A stretch of DNA of 37,973 nucleotides, taken from contig NZ_FCOB02000048.1 of the NCBI RefSeq assembly GCF_001545075.1, forward strand, positions 1 through 37,973. Direction: 5' to 3'. Position numbers and translations under genes: made by a program. This DNA is from Caballeronia ptereochthonis (GTDB lineage Bacteria; Pseudomonadota; Gammaproteobacteria; Burkholderiales; Burkholderiaceae). A model generated the notes under the pieces. It saw only the letters and a list, made by a program, of their open reading frames with translations. It was not told the origin of the DNA and did not search any database. Positions 1 to 8,223 of the stretch are shown here, in pieces (within the stretch, counting starts at the first letter, position 1; each line of letters begins with the position of its first letter).

Positions 1-283
1 CCCTTGCAAACCCTGCGGCAGCGCGTAGCGCTGTGCCGGAACGCTTTGGGGCTGAACCAGCGCCTTTAAACTTCTAGCTCGGCAGATCGTGCGCGAACCA
101 CGGCGCGTTAGACCTTCGAGGGCGACACTTAGAGGCTGGGCCGCTGCGAATCATGACGACGAGTCTGCCTGGGCCCAAAGCTGCTTTCTTTGGTTACTTT
201 CTTTGCAGCAGCAAAGAAAGTGACTGCCGCCCCGCACAGGGGCAACGCTAATAGACCACTAAGAACTCAGGATTCCACGAAAG
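1..283. repeat. Palindromic intergenic repeat, copy A (right half only)
   Basis: This is the right half of a ~600-bp imperfect palindrome seen five times in the window; the left half lies outside. It holds the central hairpin CAGCGC-GTA-GCGCTG, the segment shared by all copies, a short hairpin with arms CTTTCTTTGC and GCAAAGAAAG, and the conserved end GATTCCACGAAAG. The short reading frames inside it are not conserved as protein between copies, so I treat it as non-coding. The right edge lies about 20 bp from the stop of the minus-strand gene at 303. Confidence 0.85.
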
Positions 284-302
284 CGGAAGCGAATAAAAAA
301 AC

Positions 303-710
303 TCACTTCACGCCAGCAGAACCAGAACCCTGCCCAATCCCACAAGCCTTATAAGCAGCTCTTTGCAATTCCCGAAACTTCTTGGTCTGAGCCTTTGCCC
401 GATCAACCCGAAACTCCGCCCCGCCTTCGCCACCAAGCGTGGCGTACTTTGAAAACGTCGACTGCTCGACGAAATCATCATAAGTGAGCACTTGCGAAAT
501 CTTGTCGATCGCGCACGAGCATTTGTATACGTTGACGAAATCGTGCCCGTTGTCGTCCATGCATCCGAGCACGTATTCCACGCGTCCTTCGGTCGGGTAA
601 TCGTGACTCTTTGCGGGCGCAGCGCCCCCGGCCCCCGTCGCGGCGAACGAAAGCGGCGAAATCAGCGAGAGGCAGGCGAGCACCGTCAACGCGCAGCAAC
701 GTGGGGTCAT
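303..710 (-). CDS. Small secreted cysteine-motif protein, function unknown
   Basis: This 135-residue protein has a likely signal peptide (about residues 1-23, ending SFA) and then a short, mostly polar domain. The visible signature is a Cys in LGCMDDNG followed by a KCSC pair and an acidic IDKI stretch, with one more Cys near the end (KACG). This would suit a small disulfide-bonded periplasmic protein, possibly metal- or haem-linked, but no haem motif CxxCH is present. It is the last gene of the minus-strand H4MPT/formaldehyde module, 77 bp after fae, and that gap holds a hairpin at 746-775. I do not recognise the family. The secreted location does not match the cytoplasmic H4MPT enzymes, so a link to periplasmic methanol oxidation is inferred from position only. 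Confidence 0.7.
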   Translation of the reverse strand: MTPRCCALTVLACLSLISPLSFAATGAGGAAPAKSHDYPTEGRVEYVLGCMDDNGHDFVNVYKCSCAIDKISQVLTYDDFVEQSTFSKYATLGGEGGAEFRVDRAKAQTKKFRELQRAAYKACGIGQGSGSAGVK

Positions 711-745
711 GCGATGAGCCTCGTAGTTTTCATTGATCTCGAACA

Positions 746-775
746 GCCGGCACGCAACGATACAGAACGCGCCGG
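746..775 (-). other. Hairpin between fae and the small secreted protein gene
   Basis: An inverted repeat with arms GCCGGCACG and CGCGCCGGC (8 of 9 pairs) lies in the 77-bp gap after fae. No T-tract follows in the minus-strand reading, so it is more likely an mRNA 3'-end stabiliser or partial attenuator than a full terminator. Confidence 0.4.
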
Positions 776-787
776 CCTGGCGCCGAA

Positions 788-1297
788 TCAGCTCGGCGAG
801 AACGGATGCGACATCGTCCCCTTCTTCGATACTACCTCCTTCGACGACGGCTCGCCCGCCACCGCCCGCGCGAGAGCTTCCTTCGTCGCCTGATAGTTGA
901 AGTCGTGGATCTTCTTGTCGTCATCCGCTTCCCAGTGGATGAACACGCCGACGCAAATGAACAGGTCGTCGGCTTCGTCGGCGGGAATGACGCCGCTTTC
1001 CACGCTGTCGGCAACCGCCATCGCCACCGCGCGCTGCGCCGGGCCGAACATCTGCACGGCCTGCTTCGCACCCTTGATCGTCACCTTGTTGAAGAGAATC
1101 GTGTTCGGCTTGGTCATCAGATTCGGCGCGACCACGGCGAGCAGCGACGTAAAGCCATCCTTGTTGTTCGTGAGCGCGTTGCAGAACGCGGTCTCGGCAG
1201 CGGAACCTCGCGGTCCGATGATCAAGTCGATGTGTGCGACCTCGTTCCCATCGCCGACGAGCGACTCTCCTACCAGGACGCGGTTGATCTTGGCCAT
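788..1297 (-). CDS. fae: Formaldehyde-activating enzyme
   Basis: Fae catalyses condensation of formaldehyde with tetrahydromethanopterin to methylene-H4MPT, the entry step of the H4MPT formaldehyde oxidation route, in the cytoplasm. The 169 residues match the usual single-domain length (~170). The family core is clear: GNEVAHIDLIIG near the N-terminus, with the conserved His at residue 22, then IGPRGSAAETAF, NNKDGFTSLLAV, PNLMTKPNT and FGPAQRAVAMAVADSV. The start is fixed by a strong ribosome site (GGAGG, about 6 bases upstream). It lies 171 bp after the CitG-like gene on the same strand, enough for its own promoter, and a partial -24-type element is seen there. The product feeds MtdB and Mch encoded upstream in the module. 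XoxF in the next module is the obvious formaldehyde source. Confidence 0.96.
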   Translation of the reverse strand: MAKINRVLVGESLVGDGNEVAHIDLIIGPRGSAAETAFCNALTNNKDGFTSLLAVVAPNLMTKPNTILFNKVTIKGAKQAVQMFGPAQRAVAMAVADSVESGVIPADEADDLFICVGVFIHWEADDDKKIHDFNYQATKEALARAVAGEPSSKEVVSKKGTMSHPFSPS

Positions 1298-1426
1298 GCT
1301 GTTCCTCCAATGGATTTGGTTCTAGGGACTAGCGACTTGCTCTCGACTCGCGACGGCAAGACTCAGGGCCGCGCAAGGCTCGCGGTTCAATCGGATTCCG
1401 ATGCGACCGCTCAACCGCGAACTTCC

Positions 1427-1444
1427 TAACATGTTCCGTGCCAA
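1427..1444 (-). promoter_or_regulatory. Possible sigma-54-like promoter for fae (weak)
   Basis: On the minus strand the sequence TTGGCACGGAACATGTTA has a perfect -24 box (TTGGCACG), but the -12 box reads ATGT where TTGC is expected. It lies about 130 bases upstream of the fae start, in the only long gap of the operon. It is weak on its own and is noted because a better match sits upstream of mptG. Confidence 0.22.
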
Positions 1445-1468
1445 TTTTTTATCCGCGCGCGGCGCGCT

Positions 1469-2350
1469 TCATGCATTCGAAGGCAATGCCGCGTTCGTCA
1501 GGAGCGCGACGAACAGCGTCGCCACCGCAAGGTCCGCGCTCGTGCCCGGATTGATGCCGCGCGCCTTCAATCCGGCATCCCATGCATCGAGGCCGGGCGA
1601 CTCCAGAGGACGCCCCGCGGCGCGCCAGTTCGCGTGATGCATCGCCGCCGCGCGCGTGACACTTTGCGCCACCGCCGCGCCCTGCTTGCGCACTATGTGC
1701 GAATCGGGCCAGTTCGATAGATGGGTCAGGAACGCATCGAGCATCGCGCGATGTTCCGTCGCCGGCGTGACCGCGCCCGCCGCGTCGAGGCCCGCGCCGA
1801 ACACATCCGCGAAGCCGTTCGCGTACTGGCGCGCAATGCTGTCGCGATCGGCGGCGAGAGCCATCGCCGCGCGCAAGGTGACGGTCGGCGGCGCGCGGAC
1901 CGATTGCTCGGGTGCATCGCCGAGTCCGCCCGGGTTGGCGAGCGCGATCGCGCGATAGGCGAGGCGCGCGTCGTCGATGTCGAGTTCCGCGAGCACGCGC
2001 TCCGTCGCCGCCTGCCAGCGCGATGCGTCGATCGATTCGTCCGGCGCGAAGCGTTCGAGCGCCGCGCACAACGGCGCGGCGAGCAGCACGATGCCGAGAT
2101 TCGTGTTGCAGCCGACCGCATCGAAAGTGCGGCGCACCGCGTCGAGAATGCGCACGCCCACACGCGCGCGCGCCGTGAAGAGTCCCGCCGCCGCCGTGCC
2201 CGCGCTCGCGATGAATTGCGCCGACGTCATGCCGTGCCCCGCGCTCGCGACGCTCACGTTGCCCGGCTTCCTTGTCTCGACGTCGAGCCTGCACGCGCGC
2301 AGAAACGCCGTGCGCGCGAGTTCGGCAAGCGGCGCTCTAGCGGTGTCCAT
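1469..2350 (-). CDS. CitG-like triphosphoribosyl-dephospho-CoA synthase family protein (H4MPT module)
   Basis: This 293-residue cytoplasmic protein of the CitG/MdcB family has the motifs CRLDVETRKPGNVS near the N-terminus (the family's KPGNV signature), NTNLGIVLLAAPL, and a C-terminal GINPGTSADLAVATLF. True CitG enzymes make the citrate lyase prosthetic group, but no lyase genes are present. Members next to mch and fae in methylotrophs (often called orf7) are thought to act in H4MPT or methylofuran cofactor synthesis. The exact reaction is unknown to me. The chosen ATG at 2350 overlaps the end of the preceding ligase gene by 14 bases; a TTG six codons upstream is possible but less likely. Confidence 0.85.
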   Translation of the reverse strand: MDTARAPLAELARTAFLRACRLDVETRKPGNVSVASAGHGMTSAQFIASAGTAAAGLFTARARVGVRILDAVRRTFDAVGCNTNLGIVLLAAPLCAALERFAPDESIDASRWQAATERVLAELDIDDARLAYRAIALANPGGLGDAPEQSVRAPPTVTLRAAMALAADRDSIARQYANGFADVFGAGLDAAGAVTPATEHRAMLDAFLTHLSNWPDSHIVRKQGAAVAQSVTRAAAMHHANWRAAGRPLESPGLDAWDAGLKARGINPGTSADLAVATLFVALLTNAALPSNA

Positions 2351-3266
2351 CGCCGCTGGCGAGCGCAAGCAGGCCCTTCGACGCAGGCAGCTTGCGATCG
2401 AGCAGATCGTCGACGAGGAGCGCCGCGATATCCGGCGAAGTCACCGATTGCAGGCCGCGCCACGCGGCGACGCCATTCACTTCGAGCACGACCGGCCGCT
2501 CTCCCTCCGACGGAATCAGATCCACGCCCGCGTAGTCGAGCCCGAGCGCCTGCGTCGCGCGCACGGCGATTTCGGCGAGCGCAGGCGTCAGTTCCGCCGG
2601 CTCGCAGCGCGCGCCGCGCGCGAAGTTGTGGATCCAGCCCTCGCCGCCGACGCGCTTCATCGCCGCGACCGCCTGTCCGCCGATCACGAGCACGCGCCAG
2701 TCGAAGCCAGGCTTGCCCGCATCGACATAACGCTGAAGATAGGCAACCTGACTGAAGGGCTTGAGCGACGGCAAGGTCACGCCAGGTTTCCTTAAACCCT
2801 TTCCCTGCGAGCCGAACAGCGGCTTCATCACGACCTGCCGCCGCGCCGCCGTCTCGCGCATCAGGACGCGCTGAGCGAACGCGGCCGATTCACCCGCCCA
2901 CGTCGCGGGCGTCGGCACGCCGTAGCGGTTGAGCAGAAAGCTCGTCATCGACTTGTCGACGCTGCGTTCGATCGCGCGCGCATCGTTGTAGACGGGCACG
3001 CCGCATTCGCGCAGCGCATGCAGAATCCCGAGCCGCAAGGTGACTTGCTCGAAGGTGCCGCCCGCGATGCCGCGCACGAACACGGCGTCGGGCAGCGCGT
3101 GGCCGAAGCCGGGAATCGCGAGACCGTAGGGCGGCCAGGTCGTGTCGATGCGGCAATGCGAGAGATCGACGCAACGCGCCTTCACGCCGCGTGCGCGGAA
3201 GGCTTTTTTCAGGCGTCCGGTGTGCCAGCCGGTTTCGTCCGTCATGATCGCGACGCGCAAGCTCAT
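2337..3266 (-). CDS. RimK-like ATP-grasp ligase of the H4MPT module
   Basis: This 309-residue cytoplasmic ligase has an ATP-grasp fold: the N-terminal domain (VAIMTDETGWHTGRL), a central nucleotide-binding stretch with KPLFGSQGKGL, and a C-terminal catalytic part with DYAGVDLIP and the metal/ATP motif VLEVNG. RimK-type ligases join an amino acid, often glutamate, to a carboxylate. In archaea the related MptN adds glutamate to H4MPT, and homologues beside mch in methylotrophs are called orf5. A role in tailoring the H4MPT or methylofuran side chain is therefore likely, but the substrate is inferred. Its ATG overlaps the mch stop codon (ATGA, 3263-3266), which implies translational coupling. 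Confidence 0.87.
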   Translation of the reverse strand: MSLRVAIMTDETGWHTGRLKKAFRARGVKARCVDLSHCRIDTTWPPYGLAIPGFGHALPDAVFVRGIAGGTFEQVTLRLGILHALRECGVPVYNDARAIERSVDKSMTSFLLNRYGVPTPATWAGESAAFAQRVLMRETAARRQVVMKPLFGSQGKGLRKPGVTLPSLKPFSQVAYLQRYVDAGKPGFDWRVLVIGGQAVAAMKRVGGEGWIHNFARGARCEPAELTPALAEIAVRATQALGLDYAGVDLIPSEGERPVVLEVNGVAAWRGLQSVTSPDIAALLVDDLLDRKLPASKGLLALASGDGHR

Positions 3267-4273
3267 GACCCGTCTCCCGCCGCCAGCCATTGCGCGTCGA
3301 GCAGCGCCTTGTCGACCTTGCCGCCGTGATGCGTTGCGCCGCTTTCCAGACTCGACACCCATACCTCGGCGGGCGCGAAGAGCGCCGGGTCGATCTGGTA
3401 GAAGTCGTAGTTGAACGACGTGAAGATGTCGGCGAACGGACGCCCGTAGTCGCGCGCATTCGACGACGGCAATTCGGCGGCGAGGCGCTTCGCGGCCGCG
3501 TCGCTCTTCACGGTCAGATGCACGCGGCCGCCGTAGAGGATCGCGTCGTTGGTGCGGCCCATCGCCTGGATGCCGTCCGGCGCGGGCGGCGGAAGCGGCG
3601 CGCTGCCGCTGCCTTCCACGATCTCGTCCAGATCGACGCCGAGCACGTGCGTCTTGTGCAGCGCAACTTCCACGACGCGCGCGACGACCTGCACCGTGCC
3701 CGCGACAGAGTGTGTCGGCGTCACGGCGATCACTAGATTCTCCGGCTTCAGGTTGCAATCGTTCAGCACCTTGTCGATGACGACCTGCGGCGGCAGGCGG
3801 TCCACTTCCATCACGAGGGCGCCGCGATCATGACGGTCGCGATAGCCGAGCTCGTCGAAGAGCGGCTCCTTGCATGCGAGCGCGCGCGCCGGGCCCGAGC
3901 CGAGCGAGAAGAACTTCTTGCCGCCCGTCTGCTCCTTGGTCGCGGAAAGGCTCCAGCCCGCGTACTGGCTCGCGAGGCAGGCGATCACGGGATTGCTCGT
4001 ATGCACCTCGATGTAGCTCGGCCAGAGCGGCGCGGCGTCGAAGGCGCTACGCCGCGCGACGTGCCCGAGCCCGCCCATGCAGATGCGCGCGATCAGGATT
4101 CCCGCCGCGGCGCTGCCCTTGGCGTTCACGCCCGCATCGACGATGACGGTGCCGCCGTCCGTGCGCGCGACGTCGACGTGAAGGCGCGCGGCATCGTCGA
4201 TGAGACGCGCGACGAGCCGCTCGCAAGATGCGTTGACGCTCACCGCGGCGGGCGTCGTTGAAGATGAACTCAT
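3263..4273 (-). CDS. mch: Methenyltetrahydromethanopterin cyclohydrolase
   Basis: Mch hydrolyses methenyl-H4MPT to formyl-H4MPT in the cytoplasm, the step after MtdB. The 336 residues are close to the usual ~320. Family stretches seen are GILIARICMGGLGHV, YIEVHTSNPVIACLASQYAGW, FFSLGSGPARAL, DRGALVMEVDRLPP and AVTPTHSVAGTVQV. The start at 4273 was chosen because its ATG overlaps the stop of the upstream ATP-grasp gene (ATGA, 4270-4273) and the protein then begins MSSSSTTPAAVSVNA, as expected before the conserved domain. Its own stop overlaps the next gene in the same way. The formyl-H4MPT product needs Fhc formyltransferase/hydrolase, which is not encoded in the window. Confidence 0.95.
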   Translation of the reverse strand: MSSSSTTPAAVSVNASCERLVARLIDDAARLHVDVARTDGGTVIVDAGVNAKGSAAAGILIARICMGGLGHVARRSAFDAAPLWPSYIEVHTSNPVIACLASQYAGWSLSATKEQTGGKKFFSLGSGPARALACKEPLFDELGYRDRHDRGALVMEVDRLPPQVVIDKVLNDCNLKPENLVIAVTPTHSVAGTVQVVARVVEVALHKTHVLGVDLDEIVEGSGSAPLPPPAPDGIQAMGRTNDAILYGGRVHLTVKSDAAAKRLAAELPSSNARDYGRPFADIFTSFNYDFYQIDPALFAPAEVWVSSLESGATHHGGKVDKALLDAQWLAAGDGS

Positions 4274-5445
4274 GGCATGGACAGGGTTGCGATGCGTTGC
4301 AGAAGGCGCGCGTGCTCGCGGTCCAGCTCGTCGCGCAAGTCGGAGAATGCGGGGGCGACGGCCGTCATCGTGCAGACCGGAAAGCCCGCTTCGATGCTCG
4401 CGCCCGTGAGCGGCACGTCGTGGCAGGCGGGGTCGTCGAAGCATGCGTCGCTGAAGGCGCGCGAAACGGCGAAGCGCCCGGGCGCGAACACGACGCGCTG
4501 CCCGGCGAAAAGAGGCGGTGCGTTCGCGAACGTCCGCAGCGTGCGCGGCAGTTCGCCATGCAGGCACGCGTCGAGATGCGCGCCGATCAGGCCGCGTGGC
4601 CAGGTATTCGGCCATGCGAGCTCGTAGAGCGCCATCGTCGAGGAGGGGCGCGTGTTGATCTCGAGCACGCTGAACGTGTCGCCATCGAGCAGAAAGTCGA
4701 TGCTGTTCAGGCCCGTCAGATCCGTCTGCCAGATGATCGTGTCGATGGCGTCGACGATGCGCGAGGCCGTCTCCGGCGGCAATTGCACCGGTCCGAGCGA
4801 CCCCGCATGCACGAAAGGAAGCCGGCCGGCTGCGACCGTCAATTGCTCGGCGAAGCCGATCACCGCCGCCTCGCGACGCGCGGCGACGAAGAGCGCGGAC
4901 ATCGAGCGCCCTTGCGCAAGCCGCTGAAAATAGGCGTCCGGCGGCGCGCACTCGACATCCTCGGCCCATTCGATATGCGTGCCGCCGCAGCCATCCGAAC
5001 GCTTGACGAGCCAGTCTTGTCGGGCGGCAGGCGGCGCGAAACGCACTTCCGGATGCGCGATGCCCGCCTCGTCGAGCAGCGCGAAAAAGCGCTTCGGATC
5101 GCGCACGGCCGCCGCTTGCGCGCCGTTGCCGATGAAGCGCGGCACGCGCGGCGCGCGGCTCAGTTCGCCGGCGAGCGGCTCGAGCCCGCTCGTCACGATG
5201 AGGCCCAGCATGCGCGGCAGGCGCGCGGCGTGTTCGAGCGCGTCGTAGAGGCGCGCGCGATCGATCGAAAGCCCATTGCCGCCGATATCGAACCACATGC
5301 CCGCATGCTCTCGCGTATCGCGGTCGCCGAAGATATCGAGCGCGACGACGTCCAGCCCCGCGCGCGCGGCCGATTGCGCGAGCAGCCGCGCGGACAACCC
5401 CGCGACGGCGACGCGCGGCGCGCGGGACGCATCGCTCGAATTCAT
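4270..5445 (-). CDS. ATP-grasp ligase of the H4MPT/methylofuran module (Orf17/MfnD-like)
   Basis: This 391-residue cytoplasmic protein has an N-terminal Rossmann-like part (RVAVAGLSARLLAQSAARAG) and an ATP-grasp domain with LVKRSDGCGGTHI, FLLDGDTFSVLEINTRPSST and a C-terminal extension. The layout resembles the ATP-grasp proteins found beside mch and fae in methylotrophs (orf17), which are related to archaeal tyramine-glutamate ligase MfnD of methanofuran synthesis. I infer a step in making the methylofuran or H4MPT side chain, not a defined reaction. It overlaps mtdB (ATGA, 5442-5445) and mch (4270-4273), so it is tightly coupled to both catabolic genes. Confidence 0.85.
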   Translation of the reverse strand: MNSSDASRAPRVAVAGLSARLLAQSAARAGLDVVALDIFGDRDTREHAGMWFDIGGNGLSIDRARLYDALEHAARLPRMLGLIVTSGLEPLAGELSRAPRVPRFIGNGAQAAAVRDPKRFFALLDEAGIAHPEVRFAPPAARQDWLVKRSDGCGGTHIEWAEDVECAPPDAYFQRLAQGRSMSALFVAARREAAVIGFAEQLTVAAGRLPFVHAGSLGPVQLPPETASRIVDAIDTIIWQTDLTGLNSIDFLLDGDTFSVLEINTRPSSTMALYELAWPNTWPRGLIGAHLDACLHGELPRTLRTFANAPPLFAGQRVVFAPGRFAVSRAFSDACFDDPACHDVPLTGASIEAGFPVCTMTAVAPAFSDLRDELDREHARLLQRIATLSMP

Positions 5446-6371
5446 GAACTCTGTCCAGCGACGATTGCGCGGGCTTCGTCGAATGCTTCGGGAAAGCCGA
5501 GATAGACGGGCTTGCCGCCCGTGCGCATGCGCAGGAAGAGCCGATGCTCGGTCTGATACTTCACATTGCCGATCGCGAGGGCGCCGATGCCCACCGCGTC
5601 CGGACGCGCCGCGCCCGCGAGCGGCTTGCCGTCGTCCATCACGTTGACGCCCGCGATGCCTTCGGGCGGCACGGCGTTCACGTCGGCGGCGATCAGCAGG
5701 TTCTTCGCGTGAGCGAGATCGGCGGACGTCATCACCTGTACGCCCGCGACGGCTGTCGCGAACACCACTTCGGCGCGCGCCAGTTCGCGGTGCAACTGAT
5801 CAGGCGTGCCGGTCGCGACGCCCGATGTCGCGATATCGAAGCGCCGGTTGATCTCGTCGCTCACCTGCGTCGCGCGCGACTGGCTCGAGTGACTCGCGAC
5901 GGCGACGACCGCGCCGAGCGATGCGGCCATCGCCGCGGCGACGCGGCCGACCGCGCCCGTGCCGCCGAGTATGAGCACCCGCTTGCCGCCGAGATCGACG
6001 GCATGCGCGGCTTTCAGATGCTTTTCCGCGAGTGCGACGAGCGCGGCCGCTGTCGTGTACGCGCCGCTCGGATCGGTGAAGACGGAGACTTCGAAGGGCG
6101 GGACCATCGCGTTGCGGGCGCGTTCCAGCATGTCGGCGGCGAGCATCACGTCGCGCCCGCCGATGAAGATGCCGGTGCGCGACACGCCCTTCGGCCCGCG
6201 CGAGAAGATCGCGTCCTGCGTGAGCTGCACGACACTGTCTTCGTCGACGTTGCAGTAGGGCACGAGGATTTGATAGCCCGCATCGGCGGCCATGTTAACG
6301 TCGAACGGGCTCATCTGCGGCGTGCTGGTGAACATGTGCAGGACGTAGGGTCTTTCGGTGGCTTCGGGCAT
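5442..6371 (-). CDS. mtdB: NAD(P)-dependent methylene-tetrahydromethanopterin dehydrogenase
   Basis: MtdB oxidises methylene-H4MPT to methenyl-H4MPT with NAD(P)+ in the cytoplasm, between Fae and Mch. The 309 residues match the family. An N-terminal catalytic part begins YVLHMFTSTPQMSPFDVNMA (residues 9-28) and continues IFSRGPKGV and FIGGRD. The nucleotide-binding Rossmann core is GKRVLILGGTGAVGR (about residues 129-143). The end has VGIGALAIGNVKYQTEHRLF. The start at 6371 puts the conserved YVLHMF stretch a few residues in. It lies 62 bp after mptG and overlaps the next gene by ATGA. MtdB rather than MtdA is preferred because of the context (mch, fae) and the SRGPKG region; both use the same fold. 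Confidence 0.92.
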   Translation of the reverse strand: MPEATERPYVLHMFTSTPQMSPFDVNMAADAGYQILVPYCNVDEDSVVQLTQDAIFSRGPKGVSRTGIFIGGRDVMLAADMLERARNAMVPPFEVSVFTDPSGAYTTAAALVALAEKHLKAAHAVDLGGKRVLILGGTGAVGRVAAAMAASLGAVVAVASHSSQSRATQVSDEINRRFDIATSGVATGTPDQLHRELARAEVVFATAVAGVQVMTSADLAHAKNLLIAADVNAVPPEGIAGVNVMDDGKPLAGAARPDAVGIGALAIGNVKYQTEHRLFLRMRTGGKPVYLGFPEAFDEARAIVAGQSS

Positions 6372-6433
6372 GGCGATGGACTCGTTTGTCGTGTTGATGT
6401 CGATTGGATCTGTCGATGCGATGATGCTCGCGC

Positions 6434-7477
6434 TCAAGCCGCGTCCGCGCCGCGGTGACGCCGATCGGCTGCGCGCCACGTCGCGCCGCGATTGCGTCCC
6501 GCAGCGACCGTGAACGCGAGCGGTGCGCCTTGCGAGGCGCGCTGCGCGGCGGCGAGGGCGCGCTCGGCATCTTGCGCGCTCGCGACGAATGCGAAGCCGA
6601 CGGGCCCCCACGATGTCTGTCCGATGCCTGCCTTCTGCTCGGCCGCGACGGCTTCGAGCGCGCGCGCGACGCCCGGGCTCGCGAACACGCCGCCTTGCGC
6701 GGGCGCGAAATATTCGCCGATGGTTTGCTGCAGGTCGCAGATGGCGTCGGCGAAGGTATCGAAGTCGCTTTCCGCGACGGCGGGCAGGATGCGCATCAGC
6801 ACGAGGTGGCTCAGATGCGCGGCGAGTGTTGCGGGAAAGGGCGCGAGCGATGCGAGGCTGCGCTTTTCTTCGTCGCCGTGCAGTCCTTCGCGCGAGGTGT
6901 CGTCGATGAGGAGGATGCGCCATGCGTCGGGAAACGGCTGGCGCGCGATGAGCGGCGGCAGGGTTGTCCTGGACGTGTTGCGTGCGTCGCGGCCGCCGTC
7001 GACGATCAGGCCGCCGTGATCGAATCCGTGTATGCCGATGCCGGAGCGCGCGCCGCGCGAGAGGATGCGGGCGATCTCGGCGGTGGTTGCTTCCTGGCCT
7101 CGGACGCGGGCGAATGCGGTGCCGAGCGCGAGGGCGAGCTGGGTGCCGGAGCCCAGGCCTGTGTGGGCGCGTGGTGTTTCCTGCACTTCGATGTCGATGA
7201 CGGGGCCTTTGCCTAGCGCGGCTTGAAGCTGCTTCAGGTGTTGCTCGATGCGTTCGCGTTGGGCGTCGGTCGTCGTGCCTTCGATGATCGGATGGCGTCT
7301 TGCTGCCGGCGCTTGCCGGGCGGTGATGCGCGTGCCGTGCGCGTCGATGGCGAGTCCCACGCTGCCGAAGGCGCGGCCCAACGAGCCGTTCGGATCGATG
7401 AAGCCGAGATGCAGGCGCGCAGGCGATTCGACTGTGATCGCCGGGGGCGGCGATATGCGTGCGGGGGAGGGCGGCAT
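6434..7477 (-). CDS. mptG: Beta-ribofuranosylaminobenzene 5'-phosphate synthase (H4MPT biosynthesis)
   Basis: MptG condenses p-aminobenzoate (or 4-hydroxybenzoate) with phosphoribosyl pyrophosphate, the first committed step of H4MPT synthesis. The 347-residue GHMP-kinase-type protein shows ESPARLHLGFID and FGSVGLAID at the N-terminus, the GHMP glycine loop PRAHTGLGSGTQLALALG (about 102-119), a SGIGIHGFDHGGLIVDGG stretch and a C-terminal IGQTSWGPVGFAFV. It is the first gene of the minus-strand module, so transcription probably starts between it and repeat copy B. The 5' part of the coding strand is C/A-rich and encodes many prolines, opposite in composition to most neighbours. This fits the skew that surrounds the repeats (see findings). 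Confidence 0.93.
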   Translation of the reverse strand: MPPSPARISPPPAITVESPARLHLGFIDPNGSLGRAFGSVGLAIDAHGTRITARQAPAARRHPIIEGTTTDAQRERIEQHLKQLQAALGKGPVIDIEVQETPRAHTGLGSGTQLALALGTAFARVRGQEATTAEIARILSRGARSGIGIHGFDHGGLIVDGGRDARNTSRTTLPPLIARQPFPDAWRILLIDDTSREGLHGDEEKRSLASLAPFPATLAAHLSHLVLMRILPAVAESDFDTFADAICDLQQTIGEYFAPAQGGVFASPGVARALEAVAAEQKAGIGQTSWGPVGFAFVASAQDAERALAAAQRASQGAPLAFTVAAGRNRGATWRAADRRHRGADAA

Positions 7478-7526
7478 CGGGGGTTGCTTCCTTTAGGCGG
7501 ATTTTTTTTGGGGGGCTTTTGGGTTA

Positions 7527-7543
7527 GGCAAATCCTGTACCAG
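7527..7543 (-). promoter_or_regulatory. Candidate sigma-54 (-24/-12) promoter of the mptG operon
   Basis: On the minus strand the 17-mer CTGGTACAGGATTTGCC carries CTGG and TTGC boxes with exactly 10 bases between the key GG and GC pairs, the spacing sigma-54 needs. The middle of the -24 box deviates (TACA for CACG). Transcription would start near 7516, about 39 bases before the mptG ATG. No enhancer-binding regulator gene is present in the window. A chance match cannot be excluded by eye. Confidence 0.38.
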
Positions 7544-7591
7544 GAGGTTGTTTGGGTTTGTTATGGTCGTGTGGGTGCGTTCGCTTCGGTG

Positions 7592-8223
7592 TTTGTGGAA
7601 TCCTGAATTCTTGGTGGTCTATTAGTGTTGCCCCTGTGCGGGGCGGCAGTCACTTTCTTTGCTGCTGCAAAGAAAGTAACCAAAGAAAGCAGCTTTAGCC
7701 CAGAGTGCTGGAGGCGGACGCGTCGTCATGGTTCGGAGTGGCCCAGCCCCTAAGTGTCGCCCTCAAAGGACTAATCGGGCGTGGACCGCGCACGGTCTGA
7801 CTAGCCAGTCATCCAAGGTGGCTGGTTCAGCACCAAAGCGCTCCGGCACAGCGCTGCGCGCTGCCGCAGGGTCTGCAAGGGAAACCAGCGGGAGGCATAT
7901 GCGGAGAGATGGAGGCGTAAGCCAAGAAGCACGCGCAGACCCGATTGACCGGACGGCCGCGTAGCGGGCCGGAGCTAGCTGGTGCTGCACCAGCCAGCTA
8001 AACGGTGCGATGACACAGTGGGTCCGCGAGCCAAGCCCGGTTAGGCCTATGAGGGCACTCTTTAGGGGCTGGGCCACGCCGAACCATGACGACGCGTCCG
8101 CCTCAAGCACTCTGGGCTAAAGCTGCTTTCTTTGGTTACTTTCTTTGCAGCAGCAAAGAAAGTGACTGCCGCCCCGCACAGGGGCAACACTAATAGACCA
8201 CTAAGAATTCAGGATTCCACGAA
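7592..8223. repeat. Palindromic intergenic repeat, copy B (complete)
   Basis: This is a complete copy of the ~600-bp element. The left end GTGGAATCCTGAATTC mirrors the right end GAATTCAGGATTCCAC. Just inside each end is a short hairpin with arms CTTTCTTTGC and GCAAAGAAAG. The arms (roughly 7592-7800 against 8015-8223) pair for most of their length, so the copy is a very long imperfect palindrome with a divergent centre. The left side faces the 5' end of mptG; the right side runs into a tandem array and then the 3' end of the pterin dehydratase gene. Confidence 0.88.
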
